Part shown: piece by piece, positions 55,582-64,000 of the stretch
How the letters are laid out: every line of letters starts with the position of its first letter
Position numbering within the stretch: the first letter of the stretch is position 1
NCBI RefSeq assembly: GCF_030035675.1
Contig: NC_084493.1
Span: 22,731,822-22,795,821, forward strand
Direction: 5' to 3'
DNA length: 64,000 nt
Source: Rhineura floridana
Taxonomy: Eukaryota; Chordata; Lepidosauria; Squamata; Rhineuridae
Translations under genes and position numbers: made by a program
Notes under the pieces: generated by a model
Seen by the model: only the letters and a program-made list of their open reading frames with translations
The model's database searches: none
Told to the model about the DNA's origin: nothing

Positions 55582-55787
55582 TACAGCAGGGCCCCACTCA
55601 TATGGCGGGTTACGTTCCGGACCCCTGCTGTAAAGCAAACACTGCTGTAAAGCGGAACCCATTGAATAGAATGGTTTACAATGCTCGAAAACTGCAGTAA
55701 AAGCAGAACAAGCGCCGTATGAGTGGGGCTTTAGTCTAATTGAGACCGCTGTATTAGTGAAGCGCTGTAAAGCGGGGCCCTACTGTA
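55582..55787. mobile_element. MITE with TACAGCAGGGCCCC terminal inverted repeats
   Basis: 206 bp, starting TACAGCAGGGCCCC and ending GGGGCCCTACTGTA, with internal GCTGTAAAGC words. Second copy of the family at 15749-15980. Confidence 0.82.
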
Positions 55788-56007
55788 CAAGGCACTTGTG
55801 GTTTGCCAGGTGCATGTTGTATCTGTATTATTGCCCCCTTCACTTTGTAAGGGATCTAGAAAGAGGTACCCTGCTCCCTTGCCAGCATTGCTGCTCTAAT
55901 CAATTAGTTTTTTTTAAAAAAAATACCTGGTTTGGCCAAAAAGAATTGGTGAGAATACTGCTTAAAGGATGGATTTGGTTTCTTCAGCTTTTAATTTAAA
56001 CTAGAGC

Positions 56008-56262
56008 ACTTCTGGAGACCTATTTATTGAGCATTCCTGCTGATTTGTTTGTGGGGAGGTTAGATGACACTGCGTCAAACAAACATTATCCCACACTTTT
56101 CAGTGTATTTCCATCACTTCCCTTACTGCAAAAAGCCCTCCCCTTTTTTGAGGAAGTCTATTGTTGCACAAGCGTGTAAATCCACTTTTATTGTGCAACC
56201 TGAATTTGCTGGTGTGTGAATGAATCTCACTCAAAAATATAGCAATCGTCTGAAAGTATCCT
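56008..56262 (+). repeat. Unclassified repeat family (TTTATTGAGCATTC)
   Basis: GAGACCTATTTATTGAGCAT, TCCTGCTGATTTGTTTG and the end GCAATCGTCTGAAAGTATCC. It shares the middle section TTATCCCACACTTTTC with the copy at 49.4 kb. A (TG)n run follows at 56301-56322. Confidence 0.65.
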
Positions 56263-56761
56263 ACTTTATTGAAAGATTTTTCAGTTGCATCTCTTGGATT
56301 TTGTGTGTGTGTGTGTGTGTGGGAATTCCTGTTGTTCTTTGGCCCTTTAAAAACTTAAGTCATTTCTTTTTTGAATGGCCTTTGCCAAGTTTTGCCCAGT
56401 TTCCCATGTCTGAGGACCTGAAACAAATATGCCATCACTTCTTGTGGATGACTAATCACATGCTAGATGCTCCTGGTTCCTCTCATCCTTTCCCTAGAAG
56501 TTACCGTATATTCCGGCGTATAAGACGACTGGGCGTATAAGACGACCCCCAATTTTTGAGAAGATTTTCCTGGGTTAAAAAGTCATATACGCCGGAATAA
56601 CAGTGCCCCAACCACAGCCAGAACTCTTCAACCCGCTTGCCCCCATAGCAACCCGCCCCCAGCCGCAACAAAGACCCTGATCCCCGTTTAAAAAGCCAGC
56701 GTCCCTCTCCCCTTTCTTCCCTGCGTGGCCAGCGCCCCCTCGCCCCATAGCCCGCGCCGAC

Positions 56762-57667
56762 CTTTGCCCACCAAGAAGTGGATGTCGCTGAGCACCTCGT
56801 TCTTGAAGAGGAAGGCGAAGCGCTCCTGCACCGTCGGCTTCGTCGCCTGCCAGTTGTAGGCCGGCTCCCGCGGCGCCAGCAGGCCGGAGGCGGCGGCGGC
56901 GGTGGAGGGCGCCGAGGAGGAGGCCGCAGGGGCAGCTGTCGGCAGCGGGTTGCCGCCTCCCGCTGCTGCTGCTGCTGCCGCCGCCCGGTGGTTGTGCGTC
57001 AGCGGAGGCGCCGGCGCGGCCTGCGGTGGCAAGAGCAGCAAAAGCGGCCCACCGTTGGCCGCACGAGGAGGAGCAGCCGCCGCCGCCGCGGCCCCGTCGC
57101 TCGCCTGAGCAGCCGCGGGCGGAGGAGCAGCAGCAGCGGCGGGAGGCGGCGCAGGCGAGGCTGCCACGGAGGAGAAGGACGCGGGGAGGCTGCTGCTGCC
57201 GGCCGCCCGGTGGCTGTGTGTCAGCGGAGGCGCCGGTGCGGCCTGCGGCGGCGAGAACAACGAAAGCGGCCCGCCGTTGGCCGCCCGAGGAGGAGCAGCC
57301 ACCGCCGCCGCGGCCCCGTCGCTCACCTGAGCAGCCGCGGGCGGAGGAGCAGCAGCAGCGGCGGGAGGCGGCGCAGGCGAGGCTGCCACGGAGGAGAAGG
57401 ACGCGGGGAGGCTGCTGCTGCTGCTGCCGCCGCCCGGTGGCTGTGTGTCAGCGGAGGCGCCGGCGTGGCCTGCGGCGGCGAGAACAATGAAAGCGGCCCG
57501 CCGTTGGCCGCCCGAGGAGGAGCAGCCACCGCCGCCGCGGCCCCGTCGCTCGCCTGAGCAGCCGCAGGCGGAGGAGCAGCAGCGGCGGCGGGAGGCGGCG
57601 CAGGCGAGGCCGCCACGGAGAAGGACGCGGGGAGGCTGCTGCTGCTGCTCCCCACCCCGGCCGCCAT
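56762..57667 (-). pseudogene. BTBD2-like exon 1 copy inside a DNA transposon
   Basis: The 3' part encodes [19 protein letters not shown] then [17 protein letters not shown]. From memory this is the segment just before the BTB domain of BTBD2 (human [18 protein letters not shown]), and closer to BTBD2 than to BTBD1 (LKERFAFLF). It ends GGC AAA G followed by donor GTCGGC, so the exon boundary was kept, with about 160 bp of intron after it. The start codon at 57667 reads MAAG, as in BTBD2, in an AAAATGGCGGC (YY1-like) context. The Ala/Pro-rich leader between them contains three tandem units of about 222 bp. Unit 3 follows the ATG in frame; units 2 and 1 and the conserved end share another frame, so no continuous frame runs from ATG to donor. 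No later BTBD2 exon is visible on this strand. Confidence 0.8.
56962..57626 (-). repeat. Three tandem 219-224 bp units in the captured exon
   Basis: The word GACGCGGGGAGGCTGCTG recurs with its GCGGGG at 57181, 57403 and 57627, giving spacings of 222 and 224 bp. Each unit carries CGCCCGGTGG, GTCAGCGGAGGCGCCGG, CCGTTGGCC and CCCCGTCGCTC. The units are very similar, so the duplication is recent. The 222-bp step keeps frame; the 224-bp step does not. Confidence 0.9.
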
Positions 57668-58149
57668 TTTGCGGCGGAGGAGGCCGCGCAGGAGTTGGCG
57701 GGGACGGAAGAGCAATGGGGATTCCCCTCAGGGGAGGGGACGCCGGGCCAGGCTGCAAGCAGGAGAAATACTTTATTCCGGCGTATAAGACGACACCCGG
57801 CGTATAAGACGACCCCCAACTTTTGTGAAGATTTTCCTGGGTTAAAAAGTCGTCTTATACGCCGGAATATACGGTACTTTAAAAGCTTCTCTAAAGCTTT
57901 GTTTTGAAGTTAAACCCAGTTTCCACACACTCCTACACTGTACACACTTTTTTTTCAACCCTAGCAAAGCATGCAAGTTAAAACTGCAATCCTGCACATC
58001 ATTGTGTCTCAGTCATTCTTGTAATCATGTTACCTTCAAGTTTTGGAAAGTAGGGCCTCAAGAGTATAGTGATGCTGGGAAGATGTAGATGGTTGCAACA
58101 GTGCTGGGAACGTTTAATTGTGGCTCTGGGCTTTCTGCCAGATAAGTGG

Positions 58150-58330
58150 TGTTCTAGGATGACTGAACCTGTTCCAGTTTGTCTGCATCCTTCTTCAAGT
58201 GTGGTGTCCAGAACTGGACGCAGTACTCAAGATGAGGACTAACCAGTGCCGTTGACCCATCTATACACCAAAGCTGGTTGGTTGCTTTGTTGCAAGCTGA
58301 TAAAAGTTGACTGCATTGCATTGGATCTGT
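58150..58330 (-). mobile_element. CR1 LINE fragment, inverted
   Basis: GAACCTGTTCCAGTTTGTCT, GCATCCTTCTTCAAGTGTGG, CCAGAACTGGACGCAGTACT, matching the region at 62.75-62.85 kb of the longer CR1 copy. Internal fragment only. Confidence 0.82.
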
Positions 58331-58929
58331 GGACATTAAATTGATTGATTAGCACTCATTTCATTAAAGGTGGGGTGTGTGTGTCCTAGTTTGGATTCAT
58401 CTCTGAAAAGCTCATGAATGAAAATTATTCCAAATTAGGCCTGTCACCTGATAAAAGAAACGTTAAGCTGCAGTCCTGTCTGCAGCTCCTTGGGAATTAG
58501 ATTAAACTCAGTGGGACTACTTCTTAGTAGGTGTGCGTAGGATTGTCTTGTAATTGATTTATCCATTGAGTTTGAATTGACCAATTAATTGATTAAATCT
58601 GCATAAACCTACATATAACTTAAAATAATTTTGAGGGGAGAGGGAGCAGGGACAAATTCAGAAATGCTAAAATTCTTGCATCATTTGGCAAAAATCAGAA
58701 GAAGGGTACTTTGTGTCTGTGCATCTCCTGAAAACAAAAGTTGCTTTAGTAGCTCATTTCGTGGCTTTGTAAGGAGGAAGCGCACAACTTGCAGGGGATT
58801 AGATGTGGAGCAGGAGAGGAGAGCCAGAGATGGAGAACGAGGAAGCCATCTTGTTCCTTCTTGTTGCTTAACACTTGTGTAGAGGGAACACGTAATTCAG
58901 GCTGGGGGTGGTGGAAGTATTGCTGAGAT

Positions 58930-59095
58930 TGTGGCTGTGTACCCACCAAACATTTTAAGCATTTGACTTCCTCCTAAAGAATCCTGGGGAACTGTAGTTT
59001 GTTAAGGCTGCCTGGGAATTGTAGCTGTGTGAGGGATAAACTGCATTTCCCAGGATTCTTGGGAGATGTCATGTGCTTTAAATGTATGTACACAG
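58930..59095. mobile_element. Foldback MITE (AAAGAATCCTGGGGAA family)
   Basis: ACCAAACATTTTAAGCATTT, AAGAATCCTGGGGAACTGTA, then inverted TGCATTTCCCAGGATTCTTG and GTGCTTTAAATGTATG. Confidence 0.75.
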
Positions 59096-59729
59096 TCAGG
59101 GACTGTGCCCATCATAGGTCCTCCAATCATGGCATGTTTGTGGTATTGAAAGTGGCTCTGGTGATTTTTTCCTGAATTAGAGGGAGAGCTTCCCATCAGA
59201 GGAACGAGCCTGTGGGAACCTTGAGCTCAGCAACCTCTGCGCCCTGTCATATTCTTGCATTTTCAAGGCAAAATCAATGAGTTGTTTTTCCAACAGATTG
59301 CATCCCAACTGATTTCCCTGAAGGGTTTGAAGCAAAAATAAATAAATAAATAAATCCATTTCTACTTGTGGCTTTGGCTAGAAGCCTCCGGTTATAATTT
59401 CTTCCTTCTGTCTGCTAGCTCCCCATGAGGCCAAAACACAGAGATCTCGTTGTGCAGAGGCCTCGATAGATCCATGGGAGAGCGACACAGGCAATTTGCT
59501 TTCCATTGACTTATTAAAACTCCAGCTAATATGCACTGGCCTGGAATAATAAGCATAATTGAGGAAGCCCTGCAGAAACAGCTTCAAAGGGATGATGCTG
59601 AGCCCCATAGATTGCGTTTGCTGATAGCTAGAGAGGTACAACATCTCTTGGGTCACCTGCGGCTGGTGCATCCAAATGAGTTATGAGTGGAGTTCCTAGG
59701 TGCGAGCTTATCTTCCTTTTGGTGGTCTA

Positions 59730-59862
59730 GATCATGGTGGGGAACTGGTGAATCCTCCTGTTGATGTTGGACTCCAGTTCCCTGGCCTACATGGCCTACA
59801 GTCAGGGATGATGGGACTTGTGGACCAGCAATCTGGAGGGTCACAGGTTCCCCATAACTGCT
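59730..59862. mobile_element. hAT-type foldback MITE fragment
   Basis: ATGGTGGGGAACTGGTGAAT and the inverted GGGTCACAGGTTCCCCATAA, with a central GGGATGATGGGACTTGTGG. Same general family as 43764-43898. Related fragments are at 50505-50580 and 63760-63868. Confidence 0.65.
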
Positions 59863-60029
59863 TTAAAATATTTGGCAGAAACTATTAATTTTCTGTCATG
59901 ATGTATTGGGGCTAAAGTATAGTGGACAGGAAAACATGGAGTTGACATTTGCTGACAGACTGTTGGATGCTGCAGTTGTAAGGCAAGATGCTGTATGATT
60001 TTTAATTGTATTTTTATTGCTTCTTATCA

Positions 60030-60605
60030 GGGCCAGCGCCAAAGGGTGGCCAGGTTGGGCCCTGGCTGAGGGCCCCTGAAGAGCACCTCCTTAGGGTGTG
60101 GGGGTGGTGCTCCCCTTCCATGATCCTTGGAAGGGTTGACTCCTGACCCTGCTGCAGATCACAGACAGACCTCCCAGCTCCCCCCCCTGACTGTGCAGGC
60201 CCGCAGCACCCGCCTGCTCCACCTACCTCTCCTCCCTTTCTGTGAATGCCCTGTGCACTGGGCACACAGCTGCCATCAACCAAGATGGCAGCAGAGGCTT
60301 CCCTAAGGGGTTGATGCCCCTATTACCATCTTGATTGAAGGCAGGCAAGTGCACACATGCAGCATAGTGCACATGCATGCCATCAACAAAGATGACGGTG
60401 GGGGTATCTGCCCCTTAGAGAAGCCTCTGCCATCATCCTGGTTGATGGCAGCAACCTGTGCAGCCAGCATGCTGGGCATTCATAGAAAGAGAGAAGAGAT
60501 AGGTGGAGTGGTCCCGCATGGTCTGTTGGGGGGGGGGGGCTAGGAGCCAGGGGCCCTGGGGCAGGCTGGCACCCAACGGCCCAGTCACATCTGGTGCCAG
60601 CCCTG
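60030..60605. mobile_element. hAT-type non-autonomous element with exact 8-bp target duplication
   Basis: 576 bp starting CAGGGCCAGCGCCA and ending TGGTGCCAGCCCTG, flanked by the exact octamer CTTCTTAT (60022-60029 and 60606-60613). The interior is GC-rich and partly palindromic, with ACCAAGATGGCAGCAGAGG and an inverted CTGCCATCATCC. No transposase frame. Confidence 0.93.
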
Positions 60606-60831
60606 CTTCTTATATATGGTATTTTATTGTAGTACAATTTGAATTCCATAGAATTCCATACAAAGAAATAAAAGAAGCAATCAATATACAATTAAAAATC
60701 AATATGAATGTTTAAAGTGATGGATGTGCCTTCTCCTGTCTTTAGCTGCAAATCCATAGACACTCCATGGACCATGTGAATGAAATTCTCAGACTGCTGA
60801 TGATCTATGGACAGCAGTTTGGGAATCCCTG

Positions 60832-60985
60832 GTCTATCCTGATTCAGTCCCTGCCTACAGTGGCTCTCCAAGGTTTAGGCAGGGAGGTTTTCTCAGCCCT
60901 GCCTGGAGATGCTGGGTATCCAACCAGGGACCTTTTGCAAGCAAAGCATGTGCTGTTCCACTGAGTTAGTATGCCTCTTCCCACA
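60832..60985 (-). mobile_element. tRNA-derived SINE (second family), inverted
   Basis: GGTCTATCCTGATTCAGTCC, CAGTGGCTCTCCAAGGTTTA, ATCCAACCAGGGACCTTTTG and CCACTGAGTTAGTATGCC: inverted body, B box and A box. Confidence 0.75.
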
Positions 60986-61759
60986 ATGGAAACCAGTGAT
61001 TAAGCTTGTGACACGAGCCTTTTCTCCCCTCCTCTGCCCACGATATTTTGTGGATCTGTTATCCAGGGATTTAAATAGTGCTTTGGGCAATGGGTACACT
61101 AATCAAGAGTAATAGCTGCTTTATTCGCATAGGGGAAGCCTGCATGCTACCCACAAATGAATGTAATGAAGTCCCAGTGGGCTCATTTTAAATGAAAAGC
61201 TGCCTTTGGAGGCTGCAATTTTGAGAGGAGGAGTTCCAAGGGGAGGAGTGCTTTACCCGTTCCCAGCCGGAGCAGCTGTTTTTCTGCTGTCCTTCCCCCA
61301 CCTGAGATTCGAGGTGCGGGTTTACTCATCGGACTCATAATGAAGGAATCTTTCTTAATGGAAATCATTCCTGACACGTTTGCAAGTATGGACAACCTTT
61401 GGTCACTGAAGTTTTCTGAGCAGCTTGGAGAAGTCCTGAGTCCTTTAACCCTTTCCCTACCAGCTGATTTCCCCCCCGATCAAAGTCTTCACCCGCCCAC
61501 CCATGCTGTTTTTGTCCTTCTTTAGGGCTCCACGTGTCACCTCCTAGCCTCAGAGTAGCTCTTGAAAACCATGAGGCTATAAATGATCAGACTTGGACAA
61601 ACCCTTGATGATTCCTTGGAATTTTATAGACTGGACATAATTTCTCTCCCTTTTCTTCTGTTCCCTGCTCCTCCTACCCCAAATTGTCCCTGGGGAGAGA
61701 TCAAGAATAGGCCTCGAATCACACGTTCCATTTCCTTGTCCGTTCCCATGAGTCTAAGC

Positions 61760-62266
61760 CAGTGGTTCCCAACCTTTATGAGCATGGGACCCCCTTTATA
61801 AGCTGAAAAAAAATTGTGACCCCCTCCCCCCAAGGAGGCAGGCTGGCTGCCAAGAAGGAAGGGGGAAAGCAGCCTTTCTTTGCAGGCTTGCTTCTTTTTG
61901 CTTCACAAAACCCCCTCTCCTCTCATTCTAAGTAAGGGCGTTGCCAGTAGCGGCAGTGCAAGGAGACAGGAATCAGTGATAGTAATCCCCTCTTCTTCCT
62001 GGTAGCTCCACCCTCAGCCTCCTTTGGCATCTGCCATGTATTTTATAGGCAGATGCCTGCCCTTAGTATGCCTGAAAGATGCTCTGGAGCTTCATCAAAA
62101 GGCCTCCCCTCTCGTTTGGAGCAAGGGGGAGGTGGCAGCAGCAGCAGCAGCGGAAAGCAGACAGTGTCGAGGGAGTGAAGACTTTAAAAAAATAATAATA
62201 AATAATTCATTTCTTTACTGTTCGCGGCCCCCCTGGGGGTCCCAGCCCCCAGGTTGGGAACCACTG
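61760..62266. mobile_element. hAT-type non-autonomous element with exact 8-bp target duplication
   Basis: 507 bp starting CAGTGGTTCCCAACCTTTAT and ending CCCAGGTTGGGAACCACTG, flanked by GTCTAAGC (61752-61759 and 62267-62274). The termini match the CAGTGGTTCCCAACC class of vertebrate hAT elements. The internal (CAG)5-type run and GC-rich part encode nothing recognisable. Confidence 0.94.
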
Positions 62267-62317
62267 GTCTAAGCCAATTGCCTGCAGCTACTTACATATG
62301 GGAACATAAGAAGCTGT

Positions 62318-63190
62318 CTTATAGAATCATAGAATAGTAGAGCTGGAAGGGGCCTATGAGGCCATCGAGTCCAACCCCCTGCTCAGTGCAGGAATCCAAC
62401 TTAAAGCATCCCCGACAGGTGGCTGTCCAGCTGCCTCTTGAAGGCCTCCAATGCTGGAGAGCTCACCTCCTCCCTAGGTCATTGGTTCCACTATCGGACC
62501 GCTCTTAACAGTTAGGAAGTTTTTTGTGATGTTCAGCCAAAACCTGGCTTCCCATAACTTGAGCCCATTATTCCGTGTTCTGCACTCTGAGATGATCAAG
62601 AAGAGATCCTGGCCCTCCTCTGTGTGAACAGCCTTTCAAGTACTTGAAGAGTGCTATCATATCTCCCTTCAATTTTCTCTTCTCAAGGCAGTTTTTTCAG
62701 CATCCCATAGAGCTTTGCTTCCAGTCCCCTGATCATCCTTTTTGCCCTCCTCTGAACTTGCTCCAGTTTCTCTGCATCCTTCTTAAAGTGCAATGTCTGG
62801 AACTTGATTCAGTACTCAACATGAGGCCTAAACAGTGCCAAATAGAGGAGAACTAGTACTTCACATGATTTGGAAACCTCTGTTAATGCAACCTAAAATA
62901 GCATTTGCCTTTTTTGCAGCTACATTGCACTGTTGGCTCATGTTCAGCTTGATCAATAACAATTCCAAGATCCTTCTCACATGTAGCATTGCTGAGCCAA
63001 GTATCCCCCAGCATATAACTGCATTTGGTTTCTTTTTCCCATGTGTAGAACTTGCACGTGTCCCTGTTAAATTTTATTCTGTTTTTTTTTTCAGCTGAAT
63101 GCTCCAGCCTGTCAAGATCATGTTGAATTTTGTTTCTGCCTTCCAGGGTATTAGCTATGTCTCCCATTTTTGTTTCATCTGCAAATTTGT
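62318..63190 (-). mobile_element. CR1 LINE, 3' part with reverse-transcriptase C-terminus
   Basis: The 3' UTR at 62318-62880 carries AGAATCATAGAATAGTAGAG, GCCATCGAGTCCAACCCCCT and GGTGGCTGTCCAGCTGCC on the plus strand. It is preceded on the minus strand by coding sequence: NKIQHDLDRLEHSAEKK, IKFNRDTCKFY, MLGDTWLSNATCEKDLGIV. These are characteristic of the CR1 ORF2 C-terminal region. It is 5'-truncated and moderately decayed. Confidence 0.92.
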
Positions 63191-63194
63191 ATCA

Positions 63195-63300
63195 TCTCAC
63201 CTTTTACTGAGTCAGACCATTGATCCATGTAGCTCAGTACTGTCTATGCTGACTGACCTTCTGGCATCTCCCCTGAGCCTGGGAAATTAACCCCTCTTTA
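63195..63300 (-). mobile_element. tRNA-derived SINE (second family) fragment, inverted
   Basis: CTTTTACTGAGTCAGACCAT, TGATCCATGTAGCTCAGTAC, TTCTGGCATCTCCCCTGAGC: the 3' half of the SINE, abutting the CR1 truncation point. Confidence 0.7.
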
Positions 63301-63864
63301 AAAGTTTACTCTTGAAAGAGCAGAGGAGATTCCACATTAACATAACCACAGGATTTCCTGTTTGGCTAGGAAACAGACTGCATGAGTCGGAGTCCTGATC
63401 TCTTCCCTGCAGGAGGAAATAATCTCCAAACAAGCATCTCAAGTTTTCTCTAATAGTTTAACTTTATTTTAAAATGAAGTGTTTCACAGATTGCAAAACA
63501 CATGTATTGTGTCCTTTGATAACCTTGAACAGATGCATATTTCCCCCTCCTCTAGTTATAATTTTAATTAACCTATAATTTGTTGGATTTTCTTTGCTTT
63601 TCCTCCAAGGAAGATGATGATTTCCGACCCAGCCCTCCATTTTGCTCCTCACAATAGCCCTGTAAGATTGGCTAGGCTATGAAATAGCAGTTGAACCAAG
63701 TGAACTTTGTGACCTGAGGGGGGATTTGTATCTGCTCAGTATTGGACCAAACACTCGTCCAGAGGTGGCCAAGGTGGTGATGTTGGGCTCCCAGCTCCCA
63801 TCAGCTTTGGCCAGCATGGACAACAGTCAGGGATTATGAGAGCTGGAATCCAACAGCATCAGAG

Positions 63865-64000
63865 CAGTGGTTCCTAACCTTTTCTGGATCATGGGCCCCT
63901 TTGAGAATCTCATGAAAGCTGTGGAGCCCCATCCCAGAAAAATGCACATAAATACATAACACAAATTATTTTGCATAGAATTGATTTTATTGCATTGGAA
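63865..64000 (+). mobile_element. hAT-type element, cut by the window edge
   Basis: CAGTGGTTCCTAACCTTTTC, GGATCATGGGCCCCTTTGAG, AATCTCATGAAAGCTGTGGA. This is the left end of a MER5-like vertebrate hAT element; the other end is outside the window. Confidence 0.75.

Larger units (their letters stand above)
56502..57876. mobile_element. Composite TIR element carrying a captured host exon
   Basis: The outer ends are TACCGTATATTCCGGCGTAT at 56502 and its inverse, ATACGCCGGAATATACGGTA, ending at 57876. The flanking TA at each side is a plausible TA duplication. Each end is itself an almost complete short element of about 100 bp (56502-56600 and 57773-57876). Both share, in the same orientation, GCGTATAAGACGACCCCCAA and GATTTTCCTGGGTTAAAAAG. 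The inner ends both read TTATTCCGG rather than the outer ATATTCCGG. Between them lies 1.17 kb of GC-rich sequence with a BTBD2-like first exon. No transposase is encoded, so the element would depend on one supplied elsewhere. Confidence 0.85.

Noticed and set aside
56688-57819. Several long frames on both strands (up to 356 codons) in the GC-rich composite element
   Set aside because: They are GC-driven and repeat-driven overlaps. Only the minus-strand reading with the BTBD2-like peptide and donor has independent support.

Overview
The window is vertebrate nuclear DNA, most likely from a lizard (non-avian squamate). The evidence is one recognisable spliced host gene with long introns, no prokaryote-like gene packing, and a typical squamate repeat load: several L2/CR1-superfamily LINEs, CR1, RTE-BovB, Sauria-type SINEs with a BovB tail, a 5S-rRNA-derived SINE, a tRNA-derived SINE family, Penelope-like fragments, and many palindromic hAT-type MITEs.

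Host gene: the left half lies in neuroplastin (NPTN) on the minus strand. Coding exon 1 (27079-27175, signal peptide) sits in a CpG island at about 26.86-27.54 kb. Coding exon 2 (5139-5486) is the 348-bp cassette encoding the Np65-specific first Ig domain. Between them is a 21.6-kb intron 1; positions 1-5138 are the start of intron 2. The remaining exons lie beyond the left edge. A short unrecognised open frame (149-403, minus) lies in intron 2.

Intron 1 (5.5-27.1 kb) holds a nearly full-length decayed L2-like LINE (11.6-14.8 kb, minus), BovB and Sauria SINE pieces, a 5S SINE, tRNA-type SINEs, MITEs, a polypurine tract, and long stretches with no recognisable element.

Right half (27.5-64 kb): I see no complete host gene. 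It looks like NPTN-upstream intergenic DNA, or the 5' part of another gene. Main landmarks are: an L2-like LINE and a Penelope-like fragment just upstream of the NPTN promoter; nested insertions at 39.7-40.4 kb, 47.0-47.6 kb and 51.5-53.8 kb, the last containing a young LINE with an unbroken 1.6-kb frame and a 14-bp target duplication; an orphan CpG island with a good splice donor at 53.8-54.3 kb, perhaps a plus-strand first exon; and a 1.37-kb TA-flanked composite element at 56.5-57.9 kb.

The composite element is the most interesting object. Two copies of a short terminal-inverted-repeat element flank a GC-rich copy of the first exon of a BTBD2-like BTB-domain gene, with its start codon, splice donor and some intron. 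It looks like host-exon capture by a DNA transposon, and the captured exon carries a further internal tandem triplication.
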